Assembly: GCA_963556495.2 (NCBI GenBank)
Contig: OY747716.1
Span: 14,972,040 to 15,036,039, forward strand
Length of the DNA stretch: 64,000 nt
Source: Valencia hispanica
Lineage: Eukaryota; Chordata; Actinopteri; Cyprinodontiformes; Valenciidae
Reading direction: 5' to 3'
Shown here: piece by piece, positions 1 to 10,010 of the stretch
Layout of the letters: every line of letters begins with the position of its first letter
How positions within the stretch are numbered: the first letter of the stretch is position 1
Position numbers and translations under genes: made by a program
The notes under the pieces: model-generated
The model's database searches: none
The model's input: only the letters and a program-made list of their open reading frames with translations
Told to the model about the DNA's origin: nothing

Positions 1-426
1 CATTCCTGACTAATTAGATTAACACAGGCATTGTTATTGACCCTTCCTCCCCCTCTCCCCCCTCCTCACCCTCTGTTTCTACATATTAGACTTCATTCAT
101 ATTCACTCCCCTCTGCTGCTGACACTGGAACCAAAAGAAGTTTCAAAGAGCATCCAGCTGCTAAAAGACAGCACCATTCACAGCCTGCCATAAATCTCTG
201 GCAGCAATAAAGAAAAGGTTAAAGTGGGTTTTAAATCCAAAGTTTGGGTGAAAAAAAAAAAAAGGGGGGAGCTGCTGCAAGAGTATACAGGGACCATTCA
301 AGGAGCACAAAGGAAGCGTAGGGTCCCGATTTTGGGTGGAGCGGGGGTACAGTAACAGGATCCGGCAAAGCTCGGTGCTCTCCGGAGCCCTGCAGCGTAA
401 ACAAACAGCTGAGACAGAACAGGGCC

Positions 427-472
<46 letters not shown>

Positions 473-1660
473 TACAAAGAGACAGGCAATCAGAGTGAGG
501 CAGTGAGCAAAGCTCACCTCAGGGCACCCACGCTGTGACACCGCCTCATCACATTACTGACTGTCTCTGGTTTCAGCGGCTCAAACTACCTGTCTGACAA
601 TAGGCCCGGCTGCTTAGCCTTTTGCTGGATGCAACAGCTCGTGGCTTACAAGTCAAATGAGGATCAGTTACCGACTGTCACAGAGAGGTCTGATTTTAAA
701 GGCTGTTTTTGTCGCGTTTGGAAGGGACACTTTCATGCTCGCTGTCCTGGGCGAGCCAATCCTTCTGCGTGTTTCACTGATAACTAATCACTAGGGTTTT
801 AGAGAATCTGTGATTAATCTAACGTATTTCAGTCCAGTTTTGACCATTCTATATATTATGGTTTGTATGGTTGTCCGGATGCCAAAAACTGTTAGACATG
901 CTATTTTTGGAGTTTTCAGAAATAGACCAAATGTGTTTTAAAGAATCTCTGTTCGGTGTAGAATTATGCCCTTCCAGGTTTGTGTCCAGTCTGAGTGTTT
1001 AAGGCTTCGAACTAGAGATGATCAAATGTGGCCCCGATTCATTGGAAACTGTCAAATAGCCCAATAATTTATCAAGCAAGAGGAACCTTGAATTCGCCAC
1101 CCACTGACAGGATGCCACTCTGAGCCACTCTGATATTAAAAGTAACAGTTGATTACCAGGAATCTCTCCCATCTTTATGAAGTAACGGGAATAATGTGTC
1201 GTCCTCAGGATTTGATTTTCACTTTTTCACCAACTGATACATCTTCAAGGAAAGAGTCTGGCCCTGCCAAACCCCCCCACACAAATTCAAATCAATGACT
1301 TCACAGCACAAAACCCACAAAACCAAACAGCAGGGACGAGACATTCCTTCATCCTTGTGTCTCACCGCAAACGAAATCACTTCAACACCGTTTTGTCGGC
1401 GCTTTCGAAACGCTAGATGGCGCAGTTTGACGTGCAATAAGGAGAAGGAAAGCGAATGGGGGTGAAGGCGCGTCTCTCGCACAAACACGCATCCACATGC
1501 ACGCACGTATGGTTGGATAGGCTTTCCGAATGAACACAGAAATGGATGAGGTTGTACGTTTTGGTGGAAAAGAGGCCACAGAACTGGGAAAAAATATATA
1601 TATTTATAAACATATGTTTTAAAGCATAAAAAAAGGGCACATCTGTTTCTCATCACTCAC
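1..1660 (-). other. nrp1: nrp1 intron 2 (partial)
   Basis: This stretch lies downstream of coding exon 2 in the direction of nrp1 transcription (minus strand). It starts with the donor sequence GTGAGT just below position 1661. The next expected exon, which should begin with the YDYVEV-like continuation of the CUB domain, was not found here, so the intron runs past the left end of the window. Besides a CA microsatellite and short homopolymers, no exon or recognisable transposon is seen. Confidence 0.75.
428..472. repeat. (CA)n microsatellite
   Basis: About 19 CA units are followed by a short interrupted CA/CG tail. It sits inside nrp1 intron 2. Short open frames across it on the minus strand are CVCV runs caused by the repeat. 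Confidence 0.97.
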
Positions 1661-1835
1661 TTGCACTCTCGGTCCTCCAGATCAAAATGCGGGTTGAAGT
1701 TGATAAGGATCCGCTGGTGAGGACCAGGCGCCGAGATGACCCATACGCACCTCTGAGAGGGCGGGTAGGACGTCGGGTATCCGGGCGACGTGAGGTAGCT
1801 GGGGCTGGAGATCCTGATGTTGCCTCCGCATTTAT
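1661..1835 (-). CDS. nrp1: neuropilin-1 coding exon 2 (start of CUB domain a1)
   Basis: The exon encodes 57 full codons with split codons at both ends. Motifs read on the minus strand include KCGGNIRISSPSYLTSPGYP, CVWVISAPGPHQRILINFNP and HFDLEDRECK. This is the characteristic first half of neuropilin CUB domain a1. The LTSPGYP, APxPxQRI and NFNPHFDLEDRxCK signatures fit neuropilin-1 better than neuropilin-2, which has NFNPHFEIEKHDCK. Three cysteines expected in the a1 domain are visible (KCGG, QRCVW, RECK). The acceptor is a pyrimidine tract ending CCCCTGCAG and the donor is AA followed by GTGAGT, so the exon is in phase with exon 1. Neuropilin-1 is a single-pass cell-surface co-receptor for class 3 semaphorins and VEGF, used in axon guidance and vessel growth; the a1 domain contributes to semaphorin binding. 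The remaining CUB, F5/8C, MAM and transmembrane parts lie outside the window. Whether this is fish nrp1a or nrp1b is not resolved. Confidence 0.95.
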
Positions 1836-3608
1836 CTGCAGGGGGAGGGGGGCGAAAGCAAGCTCTTCAAAGACGGATAGGATAGGATAGGATACTGTTT
1901 GTTGATAAAAAAAAAAAAATCTAATAAAATCAGATGATGATTGAATTCCTGTCAAATACACACTAAGTCAGCGTCCTATAATACTTTGAGGTACACTGAC
2001 AAAACCAACTGTTAGAATTTAACCAGGAAAACTGTTTAGACAAATTTCAATAAATCATTTCAACTAAAATGCATTCAACAATATTTCTTAAAGCCTATTT
2101 GATTAAGATAAGTTTGCTAATTTGACGAAAATAATCGTAAATAATCGTATTTTTTTCACTAAAGTATCACTATGAAAGGTATCAACAGTCTAAAATCCAT
2201 TTTAACAAGGCGTGTTTCCCTGACAACCACTGCTAAGATGTGGCATTCATGGGTTGCAAGCGAGGTTGATTTTTTACCACTGTGGTACAGCTCAGCAGCT
2301 AAATTAGTTAAAGCTGGCCACAAACTTCAATTCTTGCTCCAAACACAGAAACTCTCTCAACCACAATTCTGAAAATCTTTTTTTTTTAACTTCTGAATTT
2401 TTTTTATTTTTTTTTTATATTCATCCAGTAAATGTTCTCTGCCTTACAGCCAAGACTTTACACCTTAAAGGATCAAAGCTAACAGAATCAGCATCTGTAA
2501 AGTTAAAACCAAGATTTTTAAGTCGGATTTGTTAACAAAGCCACTAAATGTTGTTTGGATTTTACTGTTACATCTATAAACGTCATATCCTACGTTTGAT
2601 TAAAAATGTCATCATTTTTAATAGGGTAATATTTAAGCCTCTTAAAATGTCATTTTTTACAGTGTATGGTCGTGAAAAAAAAAAAACTTCTTGTTTGTGT
2701 TGTTGTTCTGATTTTGATCGTGGAAAGACTGAATAGCCTACAGCGATAGACAAAACATAGCGTGATGCTTAATCAAAACGCAATATGAATAATTAAAAAA
2801 AAGGGAAAAAAAAAAATTAGGCCAACAAATTATTTATCACGAGCGCGTTTTTCTCTATGGGGTTACTCCAGTCTGCTACACGCGTGTGGTTAAGCGACCT
2901 CCAAAACAGAGAGAAGGCGCAGCGCCCTTTGTGTTTCATATTCTAATAAGCATATAGTTATGGTTTGGACGTGAGACGCATCACCCCGAGTCTGCGCGCA
3001 CAGACGCGTCTCGGGAAAGTTTGGTATTGAAGTCAGGCCGATCTGCTGCTTGTTCTTCCAAACTTCCCTCGCCCTGACAGCGCGTTTCATCATTAAAAAC
3101 AGGCAGAGTCTATTTTTAAAGGCCCACTTTTTTTTTTTTGCAGCTATATATTTATTTATAAATGCCTCTGCCGTCAACACGAGCCTTTTGATTTCTTTTA
3201 TTTGTTTGTTTTTGGTTCTGACTAAAACAAATTATGCAGGTACTAGGTGTTTGAATCCATTAACGTACACACAGTAGATGGAACCTAGATACAAAATCCA
3301 CTATTTATCTTTGACTTCATTCATTTAATTAGCAGATTTATTCACCTTTCTTTAGAGATAAACAATGCAACTCTTTAAATATTATGTTTTTCTGCAGGTT
3401 AAAAAATGAAGTAAAGTTTGGTCGAGCAACTATTTCAAAAAAAAAAAAAGAAAGCATTCGCTTGAGGCTGTTTCCAGTTAGAAGTCAGAGTTTGCCCAGA
3501 GATCAGCGGAGATCAGAGGGGGCTAATCTTTAGGAAAAACACCAGGATTTGTGGCTTTGCTGGGTACATACAAGCTTTATTTATACACATATCAGATGTC
3601 ACACTTAC
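1836..3608 (-). other. nrp1: nrp1 intron 1 (between coding exons 1 and 2)
   Basis: The intron is about 1.77 kb, with donor GTAAGTGT next to exon 1 and acceptor CCCCTGCAG next to exon 2. It is mostly AT-rich with several poly-A and poly-T runs and shows no recognisable transposon. A more GC-rich patch with several CG dinucleotides lies at about 2840-3080. No coding potential was recognised. Confidence 0.85.
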
Positions 3609-3675
3609 CGTTTTTAAAAGCCTCGAGGACCAGGAGGAATCCCATGAACAGGACAGAAACTAATCCACAATGCAT
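3609..3675 (-). CDS. nrp1: neuropilin-1 coding exon 1 (signal peptide)
   Basis: The minus-strand ATG at 3675-3673 opens 22 codons, MHCGLVSVLFMGFLLVLEAF then KN, plus one base of the next codon, and ends at the donor GTAAGT. The hydrophobic core VSVLFMGFLLVL followed by EA is a typical secretory signal peptide. Cleavage before FKNDKC would give the same mature start as mammalian neuropilin-1 (FRNDKCGD). Joining to exon 2 completes the Asp codon G+AT. This ATG was chosen because it has A at -3 and G at -1 and sits directly before the hydrophobic segment. An in-frame upstream ATG exists near 3837, but the sequence between contains a TA/T repeat and a splice acceptor, so it is unlikely to be translated. 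Confidence 0.93.
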
Positions 3676-3710
3676 CCTCGTTTTGTCTCCTCCAAAATAA
3701 AAATGAAAAA
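3676..3710 (-). other. nrp1: nrp1 5' UTR segment with candidate splice acceptor at its upstream edge
   Basis: Directly upstream of the start codon on the minus strand lies a 35-base leader ending GACAAAACGAGG. It is preceded by the pyrimidine-rich tract CTTTTTTCCCCCCAG, an excellent acceptor whose AG is at 3712-3711. If used, the coding exon would be 3609-3710 and the promoter would lie further upstream. If not used, the leader is continuous and longer. The sequence alone cannot decide. Confidence 0.45.
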
Positions 3711-3750
3711 CTGGGGGGAAAAAAGCACTCCAGGAAAGAAATAGTATGAT

Positions 3751-3778
3751 GATATATATATATATATATTTTTTTTTT
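3751..3778. repeat. (TA)n followed by poly-T
   Basis: This is a short TA dinucleotide run followed by a T run. It lies just upstream of the acceptor tract before nrp1 coding exon 1. Confidence 0.9.
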
Positions 3779-3894
3779 AATCCCCCGAAAGCAGTTGTTT
3801 CTTTGTATTTTGATGTGTCTCCTTTAAAGTTCAACAAAACAAAACAGAAATGTACTTTTGCAGCAAAACAAAATAAAAATAAAAAAGGGCTTGA

Positions 3895-4140
3895 GGGGAG
3901 GGGAGGGGGTGGGGAAGCTTGAACCAGTGTGCTGAGCGCTCAGGTCGCGGGCATCCTGTCACTCAGCTCCTGCTCCGTCTCCTCTCCTCTCCGGCGCCGG
4001 CTGCTCTCCTCTCTCCAGCGCCCGCCTTGCCATTTCCACCCCGGAGACGCCGAAAGATGCGAGTCCTCCGCACCTCCACCTTGCGTCCTTACTCCGTTGG
4101 ATGATGGATATAATCCTTGGCTGTCGGGGCGCGCGAAGAA
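3895..4140 (-). promoter_or_regulatory. GC-rich block upstream of nrp1 coding exon 1
   Basis: This GC-rich, CG-containing block lies 220-465 bases upstream of the nrp1 ATG. It could be 5' UTR or proximal promoter. A TATA-like sequence (minus strand ACATATAAGG, near 4287-4297) lies further upstream. An inverted CCAAT lies at 4251-4255, but on the wrong side of that TATA-like site for a classical layout. No start site can be fixed from sequence. Confidence 0.35.
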
Positions 4141-4348
4141 GAAGAAGGAAAAAAAAGTCAAAAATAAAGCAGGGATTTTGTAAACTGCTTATTAATTGCG
4201 TGCGCTCTGCAGCTTTTACTGCGTCTATGTGATCGGAGTGGGGAGTAGTGATTGGCTTGATTATAGCCAACCTGCGTCTGTAAGGGTCCTTATATGTAAG
4301 CGCAGTGGCACACTGAGCCACTGAGCAAGAACGCTTCTTAAGTGACAA

Positions 4349-4476
<128 letters not shown>

Positions 4477-5695
4477 ATCCTCCCTCCTTCCTCTATCCTA
4501 TCTCACAAAAAAAAAAAAAATGAGCCAGACAATAATGCAAGATATAGTGACTCAACAGGACCCTTCTGGTCTGGGCCACAGCCAGACAACAAAACAACAA
4601 CAAACAAAAAATATATATATATAAACAGACTATTTATTCATATGAATTGGCTTGTGTCCCCCAAAGAAGCGCCGTTTCGCTGCTTGCTTGGAATAATGAC
4701 TAAAAGTTCCCCTTTGTGACTCATGAATCCTTCTAAATACTCTCCCTACAACTAGAAGTGTTTTCTTTTTGTTTGTTTGTTTGCTCTGGAGCCAAATAAC
4801 TACATTCAATTCCCGTTCTCTCTCATTGTGATTTTTACTTATTTCTTATTATTTTACGCACGAGTGTGCCTGTTTGTTAAAACCTGCCCCACAACCGTGA
4901 CACTATTAAATCTAGAGGAAATCAATTAAAGCCTACGTTTCGGTAGCCTGCGGTCGTTTGCTGCTGGATCAGAAAGCACAAAAGGGGAATCTGGAAGACT
5001 GATGTGCTACACACAGCTCTGTCAAATATAAACTGTGAAAATCATTGAAAAGTACACTTAATATGAACCGTTTAGCATATTTATTAAAGATTAGGAACAA
5101 AAGGGGATCTTTCATATTTGAATTTGGTCTAAACAGCCACGGAATTCTTTAAGAAAAAAAAAAGCGGTTTATTTTCTTTTACAACATTCTGCGTCGACTT
5201 TTTAGTTGTTGCTTTTGTTGTCAGCCTTTGACATAAAGTCAAATGAAAAACATCTGCATTCACCTGCGTCTTGAGGATTCGCGGACCGGCAGGCATCCAG
5301 CCCTCCCTATCTCTCCGTTTCCAACAAGACCAAGAAGAGAGCAAAGTCCAACGATCCGTCAGCCTTTCCTCCGATTTCCTTAAATAAATGACAAAAGATC
5401 TCCCAAAAAGCGAGCCCCAACTTATTTCATCTCCCAAGTTTGAACCGCCCGCAGAGTCCGGGGCCGCTTGGCGCACAAATACGCACAGCCGCTGCCCAGA
5501 GTGCGGCTCCTCCGCTCGGCGTGCACACAAGTCCTCTCCCCGCGCTGAGAGCGGATCTGTCCAGCTCTCATTCACAGCTCGGTCCCTGATCACCGCGACG
5601 ATGGAAAAAGAAAATACCAGTTCCCAAAATGTCTCAGCAGCGACAGAACGCCTCTAATAAATGTGAAAGTAAAACAATCTTTTAAAAATAACTTT

Positions 5696-5701
<6 letters not shown>

Positions 5702-5750
<49 letters not shown>
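5702..5750. repeat. (CT)n microsatellite
   Basis: About 22 uninterrupted CT units are followed by imperfect CTGTCTC repeats. The tract is inside the CpG-rich block. Confidence 0.96.
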
Positions 5751-5751
<1 letters not shown>

Positions 5752-5964
5752 TTCTGTCTGTGCTCCATCCGCAGCGCCTCTCCGCTTCTTCCACTGACTG
5801 ATGCAAATGAGGGAGGGTCTGAGTCCGTGGCAGTCCCACACGCCCCCCTTTACGAGCGGAGAGAGCAAGATGAGAGCGCGGAGATGCGCGCGAGGTTGTC
5901 TCCATTCGTGCGTGCGCTTCTCTTCTCTGCAATCGATATGCAGATTTCCACGCAGCTGCCTGGC

Positions 5965-5996
5965 CGCTCGCTCACTCGCTCGCTCGCTCGCTCTCC
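5965..5996. repeat. (CTCG)n short tandem repeat
   Basis: Seven imperfect CTCG/CTCA units lie in the CpG-rich block. Serine/arginine-rich frames across it are caused by the repeat. Confidence 0.85.
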
Positions 5997-6180
5997 GTCG
6001 AGCCCGCAGCCTTTATTGGATGCTCCAGGAAACTCTTTGAGTAAACAGAAAAACAAACACGCTCATCCCTCAATGAGATCTATCTCCCACAGTTGTGATC
6101 CGTCCACCGACAATCTTCCTCCTGCTGGATATACTCACATGATAAAGAGTGGAGCCATGCGGGAGGATCGCGTCCAGACG

Positions 6181-6190
6181 CCTTATAAGG
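6181..6190. promoter_or_regulatory. perfect palindromic CArG box (SRF-type site)
   Basis: CCTTATAAGG matches the CC(A/T)6GG consensus bound by serum response factor and is fully palindromic. It lies at the upstream edge of the CpG-rich block, about 2.5 kb from the nrp1 ATG. SRF sites control smooth-muscle and serum-induced genes, and neuropilin-1 is expressed in vessels, so a role is plausible. A single 10-base match can also arise by chance. Confidence 0.4.
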
Positions 6191-6260
6191 ATATTAGGGA
6201 AGCCTCTGATTCTATCTCCAAACTCCCGAGGCGCGCGGATATCACGAGAAGATAAAGTAT

Positions 6261-6888
6261 ATTAAGACGCGCGTTGAGGTCACGTCGGTGCAGCTAAGGC
6301 ATACAATCCCATAGGCATATCATGTTAATATTACTGGTGAACTGTATGGTTCCCTGGGTGATCTAATGCACTTTCCTTGTACTATAAATAAAACAGCAGT
6401 TCTCTGTCACGCTGTTCTTTCTTCCTTCCAAATGACATGGCTCTATCCAGTCAGGTTCTTGTATAGGACCCTGCTAAACGGGTATGTTAAAAAAAATCAT
6501 TCAATACATCAAGGACATACAAGGACATATTTCCCTCCTTTTTTTCCTCCAAAAGTTGCCCCACATTAAACCTATATGGTAGCTAAATTAGCATTCAAGC
6601 ATGATGGTACTCAGGGACCATCTCCTCTGAGGACCCATGTGCCTGAAATATGAGTAAATACCACCATTTAAATCATGCCCTCAAGTTATTTAGGTTTGAT
6701 GCAGGATGACTGAGCTCTGAGTAGAGCGTAGGACCCAAACGGGCCCCCAGTATGTTTTACAACTTTAAATGATTTTCTTAATGCCCATCTCAAACTCATC
6801 TGAAGCTAAAATAGGCAGCCAAGATTATTTTTTTAAATACGATGTTTTTTTTGTTTTTTTTTTGTCAACCCAACAACAACCCACAAGG
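6261..6888. other. intergenic stretch, nothing recognised
   Basis: This is AT-rich sequence with poly-T runs and no recognised repeat family, open frame or structured element. Confidence 0.6.
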
Positions 6889-7047
6889 CAACACTGCCCT
6901 ACATGTTGTAGATGCTTCCCTAACAGGATTGCAATTCAGCAAAAGCCTGATAATCAGCCATCAACTGGAACCAGGTGTGCCGAAGCTGGGAAACATCTTA
7001 AACATGCAGGGAAGTGTGCCTTGAGGAGCAGGGTTGAAACACACTGG
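6889..7047. repeat. short inverted-repeat interspersed element (hAT-type MITE-like copy)
   Basis: The left side reads ACTGCCCTACATGTTGTAGA. The right side is its diverged reverse complement (CATCTTAAACATGCAGGGAAGTG). Between them is a GAACCAGGTGTGCC segment. This layout matches a common fish interspersed repeat; a complete relative with target duplications lies at 53099-53276 and fragments at 21826-21866 and 36655-36765. This copy has lost clear termini. Confidence 0.6.
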
Positions 7048-7281
7048 TCTACTTAGGGTACATTTACCCATCGGCCCTAAGTAAACTCCATGTGAGGCCC
7101 ACAAACACATGTCTGCTCAGTATGACTTATGGGCCATGGTGAAATTCGTGCTTTGTTTGAATTTTCCTGTTTCTCCTGTGAATATTCTTTTAGCGAGTGC
7201 ACCTGATTCACGGTTGTAGAAAGGCAAGAACACTAAGGAATTATGCTATTTCAAATGTATTCATTATGAGGGTTAGAGGTA

Positions 7282-7301
7282 GGGGTTAGGGCCCTAACCC
7301 C
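7282..7301. repeat. perfect 20-bp palindrome of head-to-head telomere-like units
   Basis: GGGGTTAGGGCCCTAACCCC equals its own reverse complement and joins TTAGGG to CCCTAA at the centre. A further GGGTTAG lies just to the left. It is only one unit on each side, so it is not a true telomere array. Confidence 0.9.
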
Positions 7302-8389
7302 CTTTGGAGCTAAGTTTAGGGTCTTGGCTACATCTCGCAAAAATGTCTCCGAGATTAAATGCAAATCATTTAAACTTGTACCTCATGTTGCACTCTAGGA
7401 AAGAAAAGTCCCGTGTTCTCATCCTGACACCACTGTGTTTGGCGCACAATTCTGAGCTTCTGATTTAACATCTTTTAAAGGGTTGTTTCGCTCATTCACT
7501 GTTGAAAATCTGGGAATCAGATCCTAACTTAAATGCTGCTATTGGTTTCAGGTACGAAGATATGTCACACAGCTAAAGATCAGAGCACGGTATCCTAGCA
7601 ACCAATAGATTATAGTATTTGTGATTAATAACCGATTGCTCTCAGGGATATAATCTTTTCTGCTAATTTTATGCTCAACCAGGAAAGTTATTTAAACACC
7701 TGCTAAAACCTGAGAAAAGGAGGGGATTGATGGTACCTCCATGCTAGAACTGACACTCTAAAGGACTAATGACATCAGAGCTGTGAAACCTGACACCAAA
7801 GTAAGATCTAAAGATGTAAAAGGAAAAATTACATGTCCTACATTTCTTTTCTAGCACAGGGTTTTTTGATAGTCCATAACTCTTATAAAACACTGGGAAG
7901 TAGCTCAAAAACATGTGTCCATCCCATTGTGAAACTCTCATAACAGGAAGTGAAAGTAAAAAACACAACTCTCCCACCCTGCTCTTCTCCTTTTCAAACG
8001 CTTCCACCCGGCCCAAGGGCTTAAACCTGTTGGAGCTCTGAACTGAATTCAATTGCCTGCAATAAGCGGTGCTCTCCAGGCTGCTGACCTGCGTGGTTAG
8101 GAATCTTCTGCCCTGAAGGGGGCATCAGAGCTGGTGAGCAAGCTGAGCAGGAGGCATGCATTACTCAGTTCTCCTCATACTCTTCTGTGCCTCTTAGTGA
8201 GCAGCCGAGTTTATAAATGACTCCACTTATTAAACTGTCCTCTCGTTCTTCGTTGCAGAAGGTTATTAGTAATAAAAATAATAATTATCTGGACGTACTG
8301 TGTGTTCAAATCTAGAAATAAGTGAATCACTGTGTCGCTCTGTGAAAATACAAGTGGGCACTTTGTCATTTTAGAAGGCTTACATGGTA

Positions 8390-8920
8390 AAATACAGTGG
8401 GTTGCATATTGAGATTTACTCTGCTTGTAAAGAAAGTTTTTCGAGGCTCAGTAGAGTAAGATAAGCCCGCAATCCTTACATGTTGTTATTATCACTTTTT
8501 TATTCCCAAAGAGAGATGGAGACAGAGGATCGAGCGGCTTTATTCTCATACCAGGCTCAGTAATTCTCTTTCTTGCCGATAACGCAGTGTTCAAATTTTG
8601 CTGGGCATCTCTATCAAAGGGAGCTCTAACAAGTCTTCGGTGTCATCGGGATAAAATAGGAACAATGGCTTAGAGTCATTTCACAAGGGGGCCCCGGCAA
8701 GCGGCGTATCTAAAATGAGGGTGGGGATTGTAGGAGAACAATAAAAGAGTCATTTAAAGGATTTGGTTCTTCATATATATCCACGCTAATCTTTACTACA
8801 GCCCTGATGAATAATTAGCTCGGCCACAAAAGAAGACGTTTTATGGCTCCTGCGAGCAGCTGTTTTGATTTCATTAGCTTGCCCTTTATTCACCAACATG
8901 AATGAGTCGGAGGGGGTGGA
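8390..8920. promoter_or_regulatory. candidate cis-regulatory block (no recognised repeat)
   Basis: This segment has no recognised repeat and no long open frame. It contains homeodomain-type cores (GAATAATTAGCT near 8811, CATTAGC near 8872), GATAA cores and an AACAATGG Sox-like core near 8661. This is the general look of vertebrate developmental enhancers. Without comparison to another genome the call is only a suggestion. Confidence 0.25.
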
Positions 8921-9194
8921 CAGACTCAAAGCATCAGGTCTGTATTTCGACTGAGAAGTCTGTGTCTGAGGCAGCTGTTAAGAATCTAGGATGGATTTTA
9001 AACTTTCTGTTTAAATTCAACACTCTGTTGGGGGAGTCAGGCTAAAAAAGGGTAATTGGCTATCTGAATGACTGAATAAGAGGACAACTGCTCTCTGATT
9101 TTATCAAATCACATTAGGATTATGCAAAAACATGTTAACATAAACAAAACAACACTTGAAGGAGAGACCTGTTGAAGACTGATTCAATACCGAG

Positions 9195-10010
9195 TCCGTC
9201 CGTCCGTTTGTCTGTCCATGCAGACTCTTCACCCATAGCTTGGAGGCCACAAGGCATTCCCAAGACAGAGAGAACATATTGTCTCTTTGGGAGGTTCTAC
9301 ATCTTCTTCCCGTGAATGGTAAATGGCCTGTATGTGTATAGCGCTTTATATAATCCAGAGTAACCCAAAGTGCTTTACACCACACACAGTCTGGCGATGT
9401 AGCCACATCTGCCCTGTGGCACACAGTGGCGCCACCGGGCCCTCTGACCACCACCAGTAGGCAAGGAGGTTAAAGTGTCTTGCCCAAGCACACAACGAAT
9501 GCCGACTGGACTGACGGTCACCCATACTGCCCCTGTGTGACATGCTTGGAAGACCTCCAAAGGGAGGCATTCTCATCAGATGCCTGAACCATCTAAATTG
9601 ACTCATTTTGACACGGTGGATTTGCAGCTGTGTTTCATGCTCTCCCGGATGATGAAGCTAAGGCTTAGTCCAGCCACTCTGCAGTGGGCACTCATTCCAG
9701 CTGCTTCTGTCCGGGATCTTTTTCTATTTTTGGTCATGACCCACAACTCATGACCATAGGTGAGGGATGGAACATAGATGGTTCGGTAAATCAAGAGGAT
9801 TGCTCTTTGACTTGGCTCGTTCTTAATCCAGACCAGAGCAGCACGTGCAGCCAAACTCCAAATCTATCCACCTCCCTCTTCAACCCACCATGAATCAATC
9901 ATTAACAAAGCATTGAGATAAATAAACCTGACATTTTTGTAGTTGAGAACCATAACCTTAAAAACTTGTGGACAAGGAAGAGCCCTAGCGAAGCAAACTT
10001 CTGTGCACAA
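9195..10010 (-). pseudogene. decayed non-LTR retrotransposon, C-terminal end of reverse transcriptase protein
   Basis: Minus-strand reading gives LLIYRTIYVPSLTYGHELWV, then CRVAGLSLS, SQFRWFRHLMRMPP, and after an interruption GRRCRTSQRD and LSWECLVASKLW. These match in order the post-RT region of a fish LINE family of the form YVPTLTYGHELWVMT, RVAGLSL, QLRWFGHLxRMPP, TGRRPRGRPRTRWRDY, LAWERLG. Frames shift several times, so it is dead. A SINE-like element at about 9316-9536 is inserted between the RMPP and GRR segments. The clade is uncertain (RTE/Rex-like is possible). Confidence 0.75.
9316..9536 (-). mobile_element. tRNA-type SINE-like element inserted in the LINE
   Basis: On the minus strand it contains the block CTTGGGCAAGACACTTTAACC, a CAGAGGGCCC segment, and a 3' part reading TATAAAGCGCTATACACATA ending CCATTTACC. 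The same order of blocks occurs in the minus-strand elements at 35012-35325 and 37155-37361, which keep tRNA-like heads. The head of this copy is eroded. Confidence 0.6.

Larger units (their letters stand above)
5264..6260 (-). promoter_or_regulatory. CpG-rich block: candidate nrp1 promoter and non-coding first exon
   Basis: A block of about 1 kb is much richer in CG dinucleotides than its AT-rich surroundings, as expected of a vertebrate CpG-island promoter. On the minus strand its downstream edge carries a good splice donor, GACGCAG then GTGAAT (exon edge at 5264). This could pair with the acceptor at 3711, giving an intron of about 1.55 kb and a spliced 5' UTR. The block also contains a CT microsatellite, a short CTCG repeat and a CArG box. 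It could instead be a promoter for an antisense or divergent non-coding RNA. No open frame in it resembles a known protein. Confidence 0.4.
7048..9194. other. intergenic stretch with a 20-bp palindrome and a candidate regulatory block
   Basis: No transposon or coding sequence was recognised in about 2.1 kb. It contains the telomere-like palindrome at 7282-7301 and the candidate regulatory block at 8390-8920, both listed separately. Confidence 0.55.

Noticed and set aside
161..541. Minus-strand open frames with CVCV runs
   Set aside because: They cross a CA microsatellite inside nrp1 intron 2 and have no similarity to known proteins.
1687..1890. 67-codon plus-strand frame rich in Arg
   Set aside because: It is the antisense shadow of nrp1 exon 2.
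1653..1961. 102-codon minus-strand frame covering nrp1 exon 2
   Set aside because: It is the wrong frame. The true frame lacks a start codon within the exon but encodes the neuropilin CUB sequence.
5129..5593. 154-codon minus-strand open frame in the CpG-rich block
   Set aside because: No recognisable domain. Long frames are common by chance in GC-rich sequence, and the block fits a promoter or UTR better.
7282..7301. Internal telomere array
   Set aside because: Only one unit on each side of the palindrome, so it is not a telomeric repeat tract.
9684..9893. 69-codon plus-strand frame
   Set aside because: Antisense shadow of the LINE protein remnant on the minus strand.
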